Assembly (NCBI GenBank): GCA_964437595.1
Contig: CAYTHO010000078.1
Coordinates: 1 to 28,235, forward strand
DNA: 28,235 nt
Direction of reading: 5' to 3'
Source of the DNA: DSYU01 sp964437595
GTDB lineage: Bacteria > Chloroflexota > Anaerolineae > Anaerolineales > Anaerolineaceae
Shown: positions 1 to 7,100 of the stretch, in pieces
Position numbering within the stretch: the first letter of the stretch is position 1
Layout of the letters: each line of letters begins with the position of its first letter
Notes under the pieces: generated by a model
Databases searched by the model: none
Told to the model about the DNA's origin: nothing
Seen by the model: the letters and a program-made list of their open reading frames with translations, nothing else
Program-made: the position numbers and the translations under genes

Positions 1-516
1 CCCACCGCCACCCAGACCCCCATTCCCACCGCCAGCCCTACTGCCACAGCCAATCCAACCGCCACGCCCACCGCCCACATCACCGCGGTTGCCCAGGTGC
101 CTGGGGCTGGGTACTGCGGCCTCGTGGATGGGATCACCGGCACGGGCCAGTTCGGCTGGCCCACGGCGAACCATGCCCTCACCGGCTACCTCTACAGCCC
201 GGCCTGGGGCCATAATGGCGTCGATATCGCCGGCACCACCGGCGACACGATCTACGCCGCCGATGCAGGCGTTGTGGTCTATTCCGGCTGGAACGACCAC
301 GGTTATGGCTATGCCGTGATCCTCGACCACGGCAACGGCTACCAGACCGTTTATGCCCACTTCAGCGAGGTCCACGTCCAATGCGCCGCCCGGGTCGAAA
401 AGGGCGAAACCCTCGGCCTCATGGGCAGCACCGGCTGGTCCAACGGCCCGCATCTGCATTTCGAGCTCAGGAACCAGGGGCAGCCCGAAGATCCCCTGCT
501 GCACCTGGAGGAGTGA
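1..516 (+). CDS. M23 family metallopeptidase, C-terminal part (5' truncated by window edge)
   Basis: Frame 1 is open from the first base, so the start lies outside the window. The visible part begins with about 30 residues rich in Thr, Pro and Ala (PTATQTP- and ANPTATPTA-type units), a typical extracellular linker. An LytM/M23 domain follows, with the zinc and catalytic motifs HNGVD (H and D ligands) and GPHLHFEL (HxH), plus the usual G-x-T-G-x-S stretch before the HLH. Known M23 enzymes are zinc endopeptidases that cut peptidoglycan cross-links, but many Chloroflexota have little peptidoglycan, so a wall-remodelling role is inferred. A strong GGAGGAG sits at the very end of the gene (507-513), suggesting translational coupling to the regulator gene downstream. 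The family call is secure; the full length and any signal peptide cannot be seen. Confidence 0.88.
   Translation, partial: PTATQTPIPTASPTATANPTATPTAHITAVAQVPGAGYCGLVDGITGTGQFGWPTANHALTGYLYSPAWGHNGVDIAGTTGDTIYAADAGVVVYSGWNDHGYGYAVILDHGNGYQTVYAHFSEVHVQCAARVEKGETLGLMGSTGWSNGPHLHFELRNQGQPEDPLLHLEE
507..513 (+). promoter_or_regulatory. Strong Shine-Dalgarno that decides the regulator's start
   Basis: GGAGGAG lies across the last codons of the M23 peptidase gene. It is correctly spaced for a start at 521-526, where only ATC and ACG codons occur in the regulator's frame. It is too far (37 nt) from the first GTG at 551. Confidence 0.5.
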
Positions 517-550
517 ACCCATCACGAAAAGCATCGACATCTTCCGGCGC

Positions 551-1108
551 GTGGTTGAGCAGCAGGTTTCCGTCCCGGAAAGCGAATGGGCCTACGTTGC
601 CCCGCTTCTCCATGAGCGCAGGTTTTTAAAGCACGACTACCTGGTCCGGGCTGGCGAAGTGGCGTCGAACTTTTACTTTATCGTCCAGGGCCTGGTCCGC
701 TTTTTCTATTCCACCGAGGATGGCAAGGAATTCAACAAGTTTTTTGCCATGGAAAACCGCTTTGCCGGGTCGTTCCATTCGCTGATCCTCAATGAACCGT
801 GCGGCTTTTACATCCAGGCCATGGAATCCACCCGCACCCTGGTGCTGCCCAACCGCCAATTGAACGAGCTGTATGACCGGCACCCCTGCTGGCAGCAGAT
901 GGGCCGTAGAAACGCGGAAATGTTAGTCCTCATCAAAGAGGCGCGCGAAAAAGAGCTGCTGCTCGACTCGCTGGAAACCCGCTACCGCCGCTTCCTGCAG
1001 GAATACCCCGGCCTGGTCGACCGCCTCCCCCAGTACCATATCGCCTCCTACTTAGGCGTAACCGACGTGGCCCTGTCGCGCATTCGCAAGAAAATTAACC
1101 TGGGTTAA
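551..1108 (+). CDS. Crp/Fnr-family transcriptional regulator with cyclic-nucleotide-binding-like domain
   Basis: The product has an N-terminal beta-roll of the cNMP-binding superfamily (FLKHDYLVRAGEVASNFYFI, then QGLVRFFYS). A C-terminal winged helix-turn-helix follows (HIASYLGVTDVALSRIRKKI). It resembles the group of short Crp-like regulators of Bacteroidetes and Chloroflexi whose effector is usually unknown. The start is uncertain. GTG at 551 is the only conventional start near the domain edge, but nothing like a ribosome binding site precedes it. A very good GGAGGAG at 507-513, inside the end of the peptidase gene, is 7 nt from an in-frame ATC (521) and 10 nt from an in-frame ACG (524). 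Starting there would add about nine residues that suit the family. The frame stays open to an ATG at 353, but that would be a long out-of-family extension lying over the peptidase gene. Confidence 0.85.
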   Translation: MVEQQVSVPESEWAYVAPLLHERRFLKHDYLVRAGEVASNFYFIVQGLVRFFYSTEDGKEFNKFFAMENRFAGSFHSLILNEPCGFYIQAMESTRTLVLPNRQLNELYDRHPCWQQMGRRNAEMLVLIKEAREKELLLDSLETRYRRFLQEYPGLVDRLPQYHIASYLGVTDVALSRIRKKINLG

Positions 1109-1170
1109 TGCGCCCGTTCCTTCGCCCTGCTAACATAAGATTGACCCATCTCACGAGCCTATCTCCAACG

Positions 1171-1193
1171 TAGGGGCGCCTCGCGAGGCGCTC
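1171..1193 (+). repeat. Palindromic repeat family A, copy 1
   Basis: TAGGGGCG is followed by a perfect 16-nt palindrome GCGCCTCGCGAGGCGC (1176-1191) centred on TCGCGA. It lies between the Crp-like gene and the HXXEE gene. Copy 2 (1811-1833) and copy 3 (minus orientation, 14300-14319) share the TAGGGGCG lead and the TCGCGA core. They differ in the two bases flanking the core while keeping them complementary. Confidence 0.75.
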
Positions 1194-1239
1194 TCTTTAT
1201 TGGAAGGCACCACTATACAAGCAAAGGAACAAAACAAAA

Positions 1240-1785
1240 ATGGAAACACTCATCAATTTGCTCGCCCAGGTCAATTTCCTGCACCTGCTGTGGATCTTCC
1301 TCATCATTGCCGCCATCCACGAACTGGAAGAATGGAACATCGACCAGTTCGAGCGCAGGCATTTCTCCGGCCTGCCGCCCGCCGCCACCGACAAAAGCGC
1401 CCGCATGGTCATCGCCTATGTCATCTTCATCGGCCTGGTGTGGGTCAGCGCCGCCACATTAACCGGCAGCCCCGCCACCGCCGCCTGGATTTTTTTGCCT
1501 GCCATCGCCTTCATGATTCTGAACGCCCTCCAGCACATCTTCTGGACCATCTACTTTCGCCAGCTTGCGCCGGGGTTGATCTCCTCAATCCTCCTGGTGA
1601 TCCCTTCCGGCCTGTACCTCATCACCGAAGCGCTCCGCCAGGGATACATACCGGCCTGGTACGTCGCCGTCCTGGCAGCCATCTTTGGCGCCGGGCTGGT
1701 CCAGACCATCATCTCCGGCAGCCGCATGCCGCCCCTCATCCGCGCCGCCAACCAGCTCGGCATCGTGATCGCGCGGGTATTTTAA
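1240..1785 (+). CDS. HXXEE domain-containing membrane protein
   Basis: This 181-aa hydrophobic protein carries HELEE at residues 27-31, the signature of the HXXEE family. A second conserved-looking spot is ALQHIFWTIYFR near residue 100. About five membrane segments are visible, roughly at residues 12-26, 56-74, 80-103, 108-125 and 137-155. The HELEE motif sits at the end of the first segment, so a membrane-embedded metal site is possible; the family has no established biochemical role that I can name. The ATG at 1240 follows AAAGGAAC by a suitable distance. The gene is isolated, with a family A palindrome on either side (1171 and 1811). Longer plus-strand reading across this region is an out-of-frame artefact. 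Confidence 0.85.
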   Translation: METLINLLAQVNFLHLLWIFLIIAAIHELEEWNIDQFERRHFSGLPPAATDKSARMVIAYVIFIGLVWVSAATLTGSPATAAWIFLPAIAFMILNALQHIFWTIYFRQLAPGLISSILLVIPSGLYLITEALRQGYIPAWYVAVLAAIFGAGLVQTIISGSRMPPLIRAANQLGIVIARVF

Positions 1786-1810
1786 CCACACAGCCGGTCA
1801 TAACCATCGT

Positions 1811-1833
1811 AGGGGCGTCTCGCGAGACGCCCT
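1811..1833 (+). repeat. Palindromic repeat family A, copy 2
   Basis: AGGGGCG leads into a perfect 20-nt palindrome at 1813-1832 centred on TCGCGA. Compared with copy 1, the CC/GG pairs beside the core are TC/GA, so complementarity is kept. It follows the HXXEE stop by 25 bp and is followed by CTCTTTCATT, very like CTCTTTATT after copy 1, so the similarity extends beyond the palindrome. A further degenerate TAGGGGCG occurs at 1865. Confidence 0.75.
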
Positions 1834-1887
1834 CTTTCATTGCTTACATCGCGTCCCCCACGGGTAGGGGCGCGCCGCGTCTCCGCT

Positions 1888-1913
1888 TCCCCCTTCCTTT
1901 TAGGGAAGGGGGA
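1888..1913. terminator. Stem-loop between converging genes, possible bidirectional terminator
   Basis: CCCCCTTCC (1889-1897) pairs with GGAAGGGGG (1904-1912) across a TTTTAG loop. It lies between the HXXEE gene and the end of metF. It has no long U-tract, so it may equally be a repeat-family hairpin. The GTTAGG just after it (1921-1926) supplies the TAA stop of metF on the minus strand. Confidence 0.4.
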
Positions 1914-1922
1914 CCGAGGGGG

Positions 1923-3449
1923 TTAGGTCCCCGCCAGCCCCTGCTTCTTCTCAGCCGTCACCGGGATAGCCTCCCGCTGCTCCTCCAGGCGGATCGCCAG
2001 CGGAAGCAGCCCCGCCTCCAGCCGTGCCTCCTGCACAATGCGCGGGACGATCTCTTCCCAGCCGACCGCCATCAGGTGGATGCCGTTGAACCCCTGCATG
2101 CCGCGAATCTTTTCGATCAGCTCCAGCGCGATCCGCACTCCTTCTTCCGCCGCATTGCCCCGGTCTTCCGCATCCTCCATCCGCTGGAGGATAGGCCGGG
2201 GGATGCTCACGCCCGGGACTTCGTTCATATGCTTCGCCATCTTGAGCGATTTCAGCGGCGTGATCCCCGCCAGGATGTACACCTTATCGAGAATATCGCG
2301 TTTCGCCAGCGCGTTCAACCAGGTCTCCAGGCGCTCCACGTCGAAGATCACGTTGGTCTGGAAGAACTGCGCCCCCGCGTTGACCTTCTTCTGCTCGCGG
2401 ATAGCCTGAAACTCCGGCCTCGACGCGAAAGGCGAGGCCGCCGCGCCCAGGAAATACCTCGGCGGGAATTTAATATCGCGCCCATCCAGGTACTTGCCCT
2501 CGTCGCGCATCCGCCGCAGAATCCACAGCATCTGCACCGAGTCGATATCCAGAATATCCATCCGCCCCCACGGGCCCGCCGACATCCGGTTGCTGTCACC
2601 TGATAAACACAGCACGTTGCGGATGCCCAGGCCGTTTGCGCCAATCACTTCCCCCTGCAAGCCCACCCGCGTCACGTCGCGGGCGGCGATCTGCAGCACG
2701 GGTTCCACCCCATTCTGCGCCGCGATCGTCGCGCAGGCCCACGAGGCCATGCGCGGCGCCGCCGAGGCGGCATCCGTAAAGTTCACCGCCGCCACATACG
2801 GCCCCACCAGCTCGATATTGCTGACCAGCTTCTTAGTGGATATGGTCTGCGGCGGCTGGATCTCCGCCGTGACCACAAACTCCCCTTCTTTGAGCCTGCG
2901 CTCCAGCTCCGAGGCGGGCCCATCATACTGGGGCGCGTGGTATTCCGCGTCGCCCTGCCACCAGTCCGGCTGGCGCACCGGGCGGAACACGCTCTCGATG
3001 GCTTGCTCGCGTTTTGCCGCGTCCCTCGAAAGCACCCCGCCCATCCATTTGCGCGCGCCCACTTTTTTCGCCTGTTCCACTACGCCCGCGATCTGCTCGT
3101 CGCCCACCCGCTTCCAATCTAACGGGGGCAGCACCTCCAGCAGGCGCTCCTCGCGGCCCATCTGAAAAGCGCGCTCGTAAATGGCATACCACACGCAGGG
3201 CCGTGTTTCATCAACATAGCAGTGTTCCGCGGTCGAGCCGCCGCACGGCCCATTGCGGATCCCTTTCGGGCATGCCATCGGGCAGATGAACGCCGTCTCC
3301 TGCAGCAGGCAGTTGCCGCACTGGCGGCAGCCCCACAGCGGCCCCTTATACAGCATTTCCAGGCTGTTCAACAGGCTGTTGAGCCAGGTCTCCTTATGAA
3401 AAGGATAATAAATTGGCTGCCAGCGGCGCCCTGGGGTCAGGATCGGCAT
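1923..3449 (-). CDS. metF: Methylenetetrahydrofolate reductase with N-terminal Cys-rich (MTHFR_C/MetV-like) domain
   Basis: This 508-aa fusion has two parts. Residues about 30-105 hold a Cys-rich module: WGCRQCGNC, then FICPMACPKG, NGPCGG and more Cys at 77 and 85. It resembles the MTHFR C-terminal/MetV-type domain found with Wood-Ljungdahl reductases. Residues about 180-480 are the MetF TIM barrel, starting LKEGEFVVTAEIQPP, with NVLCLSGDS and GAQFFQTNVIFD typical of the FAD and folate site. The enzyme interconverts 5,10-methylene- and 5-methyl-tetrahydrofolate. The Cys module may bind zinc or mediate contact with an electron-transfer partner; that is inference. The ATG at 3449 has GAGGTG upstream, and an extended -10 (TGATATAAT) lies about 45 bp further up. 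The gene is monocistronic here, with no corrinoid protein or methyltransferase gene beside it. Confidence 0.93.
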   Translation of the reverse strand: MPILTPGRRWQPIYYPFHKETWLNSLLNSLEMLYKGPLWGCRQCGNCLLQETAFICPMACPKGIRNGPCGGSTAEHCYVDETRPCVWYAIYERAFQMGREERLLEVLPPLDWKRVGDEQIAGVVEQAKKVGARKWMGGVLSRDAAKREQAIESVFRPVRQPDWWQGDAEYHAPQYDGPASELERRLKEGEFVVTAEIQPPQTISTKKLVSNIELVGPYVAAVNFTDAASAAPRMASWACATIAAQNGVEPVLQIAARDVTRVGLQGEVIGANGLGIRNVLCLSGDSNRMSAGPWGRMDILDIDSVQMLWILRRMRDEGKYLDGRDIKFPPRYFLGAAASPFASRPEFQAIREQKKVNAGAQFFQTNVIFDVERLETWLNALAKRDILDKVYILAGITPLKSLKMAKHMNEVPGVSIPRPILQRMEDAEDRGNAAEEGVRIALELIEKIRGMQGFNGIHLMAVGWEEIVPRIVQEARLEAGLLPLAIRLEEQREAIPVTAEKKQGLAGT

Positions 3450-3494
3450 GATGACACCTCATCTGGGTTTGAAAGCGGTAAAAATTAAAACGGG

Positions 3495-3503
3495 ATTATA
3501 TCA
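3495..3503 (-). promoter_or_regulatory. Extended -10 promoter element of metF
   Basis: On the minus strand this reads TGATATAAT, a perfect TGnTATAAT extended -10, about 45 bp upstream of the metF ATG. No good -35 is seen 17 bp further up. The same nine bases precede the genes at 13188 and 26067. Confidence 0.6.
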
Positions 3504-3588
3504 AAACCGCTTACCCGGTAACGATTTCAGATAACGGTGTCAATTGAAATTTGTGGAAATTGGTCCCCTATTGAGGCGGGAAGGAGTA

Positions 3589-3633
3589 AAGAGGGGCATT
3601 TTTCCGCACGAAGTGTCGAAAATTACCCCTCTT
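3589..3633 (-). terminator. Long hairpin after the ABC transporter operon
   Basis: AAGAGGGG (3589-3596) pairs with CCCCTCTT (3626-3633). Inside it, TTTTC pairs with GAAAA and CAC with GTG around a GAA tip, with a few mismatches, making one long imperfect stem. It begins 8 bp after the permease stop in the direction of transcription and precedes the metF promoter, so a terminator or transcript-end structure is likely. Confidence 0.5.
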
Positions 3634-3640
3634 CAAAATC

Positions 3641-4414
3641 TTATTCCCACCGGAACGTCTTCACCGAAACCACCACCCCGATCACCAGCAGCGCCACCAG
3701 CACGCCCACGTCCAGCAGGTGCCCGCTCCACGCCTCGCCGTTCCACAGCCCGCTCAGCAGGTTGACCACGTAGGTCAGCGGGATGAACGCCGATACCTTC
3801 TGGATCGCCCCGGGCATCAATTCGCGCGGCCAGGCCGCCCCGGACAGGATCAGCATGGGGTACAGCAGCACCATCGCCACCACCTGCGCCGTGCGCGCCG
3901 TGGGCATGGTCCCTGCCAGGATAAAGCCAATCCCAAAGAAACTCAGGCTGCTCAGCACAAACCCGGCGATCAGGCTCAGGGCATTGCCGGTAAAGCTTAC
4001 CTGATACACCAGCCGCCCCGCCGCCACCAGCAGCAGCATCCCCAGCGCCGTCATGGTAAAGACCACCACCACCTGCGCCGCCAGTACCACCAGCGGGCTC
4101 ACCGGCGTGGTGCGCAGCCGCCGCAGGATGCCGTTCTCGCGGTAGGTCGCCATGGTAATCGTCACCGACATCAACCCCGCCATCCCAATCACCATCGACC
4201 CAAAGGCCGGGATCAGCCCGCCGATGGCCCCTGCGCCTCCGGCTGGCGCGCCGGGTGCGCCCGCCGGTATGCTGCCGTAGATCGTGCCAAAGATAAACAG
4301 CATCAGCAGCGGAAACACCAGGGTAAAAAACGCCCCCACCGGCTCCCGCAAAAACAGCTTGGCTTCCATCCAGCTCATTTTCAATAAACTTTTCATGCCC
4401 AATTCTGCGTTCAT
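3641..4414 (-). CDS. ABC-2 type transporter permease
   Basis: This 257-aa protein has about six membrane segments, roughly residues 28-47, 66-88, 108-132, 145-168, 177-194 and 232-250. Between the second and third is the ABC-2 coupling stretch YRENGILRRLRTTPVSP (91-107). WPRELMP (195-201) near the C-terminus is typical of the DrrB/NodJ-like family. A Gly/Ala/Pro-rich loop (48-66) is external or internal and not informative. It is the last gene of a four-gene operon, 5 bp after the ATPase stop, so the two almost certainly form one exporter. The substrate (drug, lipid or peptide) cannot be read from the sequence. The ATG at 4414 has a weak upstream AAAGAA, consistent with coupling; a second in-frame ATG lies six codons in. 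Confidence 0.9.
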   Translation of the reverse strand: MNAELGMKSLLKMSWMEAKLFLREPVGAFFTLVFPLLMLFIFGTIYGSIPAGAPGAPAGGAGAIGGLIPAFGSMVIGMAGLMSVTITMATYRENGILRRLRTTPVSPLVVLAAQVVVVFTMTALGMLLLVAAGRLVYQVSFTGNALSLIAGFVLSSLSFFGIGFILAGTMPTARTAQVVAMVLLYPMLILSGAAWPRELMPGAIQKVSAFIPLTYVVNLLSGLWNGEAWSGHLLDVGVLVALLVIGVVVSVKTFRWE

Positions 4415-4419
4415 ATTCT

Positions 4420-5343
4420 TTATTCCCTCATCCCCCGCCCGGTCAGGCGCAAGAACACATCTTCCAATGTCGGCTGTTCGGTGCGCAGGTCGCGGAAGGC
4501 CACCTGCTGCGCCGCCAACTGCCCCGCCACTTCACTCACCAATGGCGCCGTGCGCCCGTTCTGCCCGTGGATCGTCACCCGCTCGCCGTCCACTTCCATC
4601 CGCACCGGCCCAGAAATGGCTTTCTCGAACCCCTCCGGCAGCCGCCCCTGGATGTTGAAGATCACCCGCTCCTCCGCCCCCAGGCTTTGGATCAGCCCCG
4701 CCGGGGTGTCCAGCGCCACAATCCGCCCGTGGTCCAGGATCGCCACCCGGTCGCACAGCCGCTCTGCCTCTTCCATAAAGTGCGTGGTCAGGTAAACCGT
4801 CTTGCCCCGCGCGCGCACCTCCCGCACCAGGTCCCAGATGGCGTGCCGCGCCTGCGGGTCGAGGCCTGTGGTCAGCTCGTCCAGGAACACCAGCTGCGGG
4901 TCCAGCAGCAGCGCCAGCGCGATGAACAGGCGCTGTTTCTGCCCGCCGGACAGCTTGGCGAAGGGCGCGTTGCGCTTCTCTTGCAGCCCTAACTGCTCCA
5001 GCAGAACTTCCCAGTTCACCGGGTTCGGGTAGAACGAGGAATACAAGTCCAGCGCCTCCCACACCCGCATGCGGTCCGGCAGGTTCGACTGCTGTAACTG
5101 CATCCCCACGCGCATCCGCAGCGCCTGCCCGTCGCGCTGCGGGTCCAGCCCCAGTACGCGCACGGTTCCCCCGTCTGGCCTGCGCAGCCCTTCCAGGCAT
5201 TCAATGGTGGTGGTCTTCCCCGCCCCATTCGGCCCGACCATGCCAAAGATTTCGCCCTCGCGTACCTCGAACGATACCCCGTCCACGGCAGTCATTTTGC
5301 CGTACACTTTGCGCAGACCTTCCACTTGCACAATCGCATTCAT
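4420..5343 (-). CDS. ABC transporter ATP-binding protein (DrrA/CcmA-like)
   Basis: The 307-aa protein shows all nucleotide-binding motifs in order: Walker A GPNGAGKT (37-44), a Q-loop near QLQQ (82-85), the signature LSGGQ (131-135), Walker B with LVFLDE (151-156), the D-loop and His188 (TTH). The usual DEPTTG is DELTTG here, a variant common among DrrA-like ATPases. Residues about 225-307 form the C-terminal extension typical of ABC-2 export ATPases. It drives the permease encoded next. It starts 7 bp after the regulator gene's stop, within one transcription unit beginning at 6217. The ATG at 5343 is followed directly by the expected beta-strand VEGLRKVYG, so the start is reliable. Confidence 0.93.
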   Translation of the reverse strand: MNAIVQVEGLRKVYGKMTAVDGVSFEVREGEIFGMVGPNGAGKTTTIECLEGLRRPDGGTVRVLGLDPQRDGQALRMRVGMQLQQSNLPDRMRVWEALDLYSSFYPNPVNWEVLLEQLGLQEKRNAPFAKLSGGQKQRLFIALALLLDPQLVFLDELTTGLDPQARHAIWDLVREVRARGKTVYLTTHFMEEAERLCDRVAILDHGRIVALDTPAGLIQSLGAEERVIFNIQGRLPEGFEKAISGPVRMEVDGERVTIHGQNGRTAPLVSEVAGQLAAQQVAFRDLRTEQPTLEDVFLRLTGRGMRE

Positions 5344-5350
5344 TCTTGCC

Positions 5351-5644
5351 TCACTTATTCTTCAGTATTGCTTCCAGCGCCGCCACGTGCTGCGTAAAAA
5401 CCTTGCGGCCTGCATCGGTGGCCCCCACAAACGTGCGTGGCTTGCGGTCGATAAATGTTTTGTTGACGGCGATATAGCCGGCCTCTTCCAGCTTGCGCAG
5501 GTGCGCGCCCAGGTTACCGTCGGTCACGTCCAGCAGCTCGCGCAGGTAGGTAAAATCGACCTCGTTACCCGTCTCCAGCGCTACCAGCGCGGCCATAATG
5601 CGCAGCCGCACCGGCTGGTGGATGATTTCATTTAGCTCGGCCAT
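5351..5644 (-). CDS. Small winged-helix transcriptional regulator (HTH_34-like)
   Basis: The 97-aa protein is a single winged helix: PVRLRIMAAL, a short acidic strand with DFTYLRELL, a recognition helix around TDGNLGAHLRKLEEAGYI (41-58), and a wing with NKTFIDRKPRTFVGATDAG. It fits the MarR/ArsR-like HTH_34 family, members of which often sit beside a small membrane protein and an ABC-2 exporter, as here. It begins 3 bp after the membrane-protein stop and ends 7 bp before the ATPase. The likely operator is the 19-nt palindrome at 6236-6254 over the operon promoter, implying autorepression; the ligand is unknown. Confidence 0.85.
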   Translation of the reverse strand: MAELNEIIHQPVRLRIMAALVALETGNEVDFTYLRELLDVTDGNLGAHLRKLEEAGYIAVNKTFIDRKPRTFVGATDAGRKVFTQHVAALEAILKNK

Positions 5645-5647
5645 GGC

Positions 5648-6217
5648 TCACCACCTCGCACGGATGTACAGCCCCAGCGCGATCATCCCGCCGCCGCCCA
5701 GCACGCCCATCCACGCGTAGAAGTATTGCGGGAAGAAGAAGTAGCCCGCCATCGCCAGCAAGGTGATCGGCACCGCCCACCACGTCGCGGAGAAAGAGAA
5801 CACCAGCCCCATGGCCAGCTGGCCGACCATAATAAAAAGGATCACCAGCATGGTCAGCTGCTTGCCGTCCGCGGGCTGCGCCACCAGCAGAGTCGCCGCG
5901 CCGTAAAAGATCAGCAGCAGCCAGAACAGGCCCACCCGCTTGGCGTACACCGTCGTCGACGGCCCGCGCACGCGGCTGCCGCGCCGCAGGCCCATCACCG
6001 TGCCCAGCGCCCCGCCGATTACGCTCAACGCGATCCAGATATACATCACGATATTGCCGCTCAAGAACTGCGTGCTCACATACCCCACCAGCCACACAAT
6101 GCCGGTGACGATCAGGGTCACATGCGCGCCGGTGCTGGCGATCGAGTGGCGCGTTTTCTCTGTCATTTGATTGATGGCCGCCAGGGCCTCTTCAGCTTCG
6201 TTAGGTGAAACGTTCAT
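5648..6217 (-). CDS. Six-TM membrane protein, first gene of the ABC exporter operon
   Basis: The 189-aa protein has a charged 25-residue N-terminus (NEAEEALAAINQMTEKTR) and then about six membrane helices, near 31-51, 55-77, 95-113, 121-142, 146-163 and 168-185. I recognise no catalytic motif. Its position upstream of a small winged-helix regulator and an ABC-2 exporter is a recurrent arrangement, so it may sense or modulate the exporter; that is inference. The ATG at 6217 has a strong AGGAG 7 nt upstream and a sigma-70 promoter with a palindromic operator just beyond. This makes it the promoter-proximal gene of the four-gene unit. Confidence 0.8.
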   Translation of the reverse strand: MNVSPNEAEEALAAINQMTEKTRHSIASTGAHVTLIVTGIVWLVGYVSTQFLSGNIVMYIWIALSVIGGALGTVMGLRRGSRVRGPSTTVYAKRVGLFWLLLIFYGAATLLVAQPADGKQLTMLVILFIMVGQLAMGLVFSFSATWWAVPITLLAMAGYFFFPQYFYAWMGVLGGGGMIALGLYIRARW

Positions 6218-6233
6218 AACATATCTCCTATAA

Positions 6234-6256
6234 AGTACTCTGTACTACAGAGTATT
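6234..6256. promoter_or_regulatory. Palindromic operator overlapping -10 and start site
   Basis: TACTCTGTACTACAGAGTA (6236-6254) is a perfect 19-nt palindrome centred on 6245, with one further matching pair outside it. It overlaps the last base of the -10 hexamer and the expected transcription start, an ideal repressor position. The cognate regulator is most likely the winged-helix protein encoded by the second gene of the operon. Confidence 0.75.
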
Positions 6257-6282
6257 CTATGGCGTTTTACCCCATCTGTCAA
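6254..6282 (-). promoter_or_regulatory. Near-consensus sigma-70 promoter of the ABC exporter operon
   Basis: On the minus strand, TTGACA (6277-6282) is followed by exactly 17 bp and then TAGAAT (6254-6259). That is a perfect -35 and a 5/6 -10. Transcription would start near 6247, inside the operator palindrome, leaving a leader of about 30 nt with AGGAG before the ATG at 6217. Confidence 0.8.
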
Positions 6283-6317
6283 GAGGGCATATTAAGTTTT
6301 CTTGATCCCGCAAAGCA

Positions 6318-7100
6318 TCATTCGTTCTGGAAAACGAATCTCAGCCCGCGGTTGAATGCTTCGGGTTTGTTGCCCGAGTGGCGCTCGCCTTCGACCGTTC
6401 GGGTCGCCATTTTAAGGCCGGTATAGCCTCGTCCCTGGAGAACCTGCATGAATTCCTGCACTGGCCCTGCTAAGTCCTCCACCTCGCCAACGCTTAAAAA
6501 CAGCCTGACGGGTAAATCCTGGTGGTGACTGGCATAATCCGCTTCCTGCTTGAAAGCATGTCGATCCCCATAAGGTACGGCTGGGCTGGCGGCTATATAA
6601 CCCTTGAAGTACCCTGGCTCAGCGAACAGGACATACAGCGTGAAGGTGCCGCCGAAAGAACTTCCCATCAGCACGCGCTGCGAGGTATCAACCCGGTAGT
6701 TGGCCTCGAGGAAAGGCGACAATTCTTCTTTGAGAAACGCCGAAAACCTGGCTGCGCCGCCACAGCCCGGAATCTCCACCTCGGTTGCTGGGGTGTAGTC
6801 CATGGCTCTCAGCGCATCATAGTCCGGGCTGGCACCCGAATACGTGATGCCGGCGATAATCATCTCCGGAATGAACTCGTCATAAAAAAGCCCGCCGTAT
6901 ATCGAAGCGAGCAGCTTAAAGTCCCACTGCCCATCCAGCACATAGACGATGGGATATTTCTTGTCCTGGTTCTGTGCATACCCGCCGGGCAGGTGAATAT
7001 AAATATCGTAGCTTTGCCCGGTCGCCGAAGATTTGAGCTCCCTCAACTCCGTGCTTGGGATAGTGACAGGGGGAAATTGTGAACGGTCCGTAGTAGACAT
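6318..7100 (-). CDS. Alpha/beta-hydrolase, esterase D / enterochelin-esterase-like family
   Basis: The 260-aa protein opens with the family pattern YDIYIHLPGGY and YPIVYVLDGQWDF (49-61). It has the nucleophile elbow GSSFGG (Ser148 of GxSxG) and the C-terminal catalytic His241 in GERHSG; an acid near VGEVED (204-209) is plausible. No signal peptide is visible, so a cytosolic carboxylesterase of the putative-esterase (PF00756-type) family is likely, with unknown substrate. The ATG at 7100 follows GGAGG at good distance. The gene is 76 bp downstream of the amidohydrolase gene. Its upstream region contains CTATAAAGTAC (7128-7138), an 11-mer also found at 6228-6238 in the exporter operon's control region. 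Confidence 0.88.
   Translation of the reverse strand: MSTTDRSQFPPVTIPSTELRELKSSATGQSYDIYIHLPGGYAQNQDKKYPIVYVLDGQWDFKLLASIYGGLFYDEFIPEMIIAGITYSGASPDYDALRAMDYTPATEVEIPGCGGAARFSAFLKEELSPFLEANYRVDTSQRVLMGSSFGGTFTLYVLFAEPGYFKGYIAASPAVPYGDRHAFKQEADYASHHQDLPVRLFLSVGEVEDLAGPVQEFMQVLQGRGYTGLKMATRTVEGERHSGNKPEAFNRGLRFVFQNE

Noticed and set aside
1200..2603. 467-aa plus-strand reading frame
   Set aside because: It runs out of frame over the HXXEE gene and antisense to metF. The translation is rich in Arg, His and Pro with no domain, while both overlapped genes have clear motifs.
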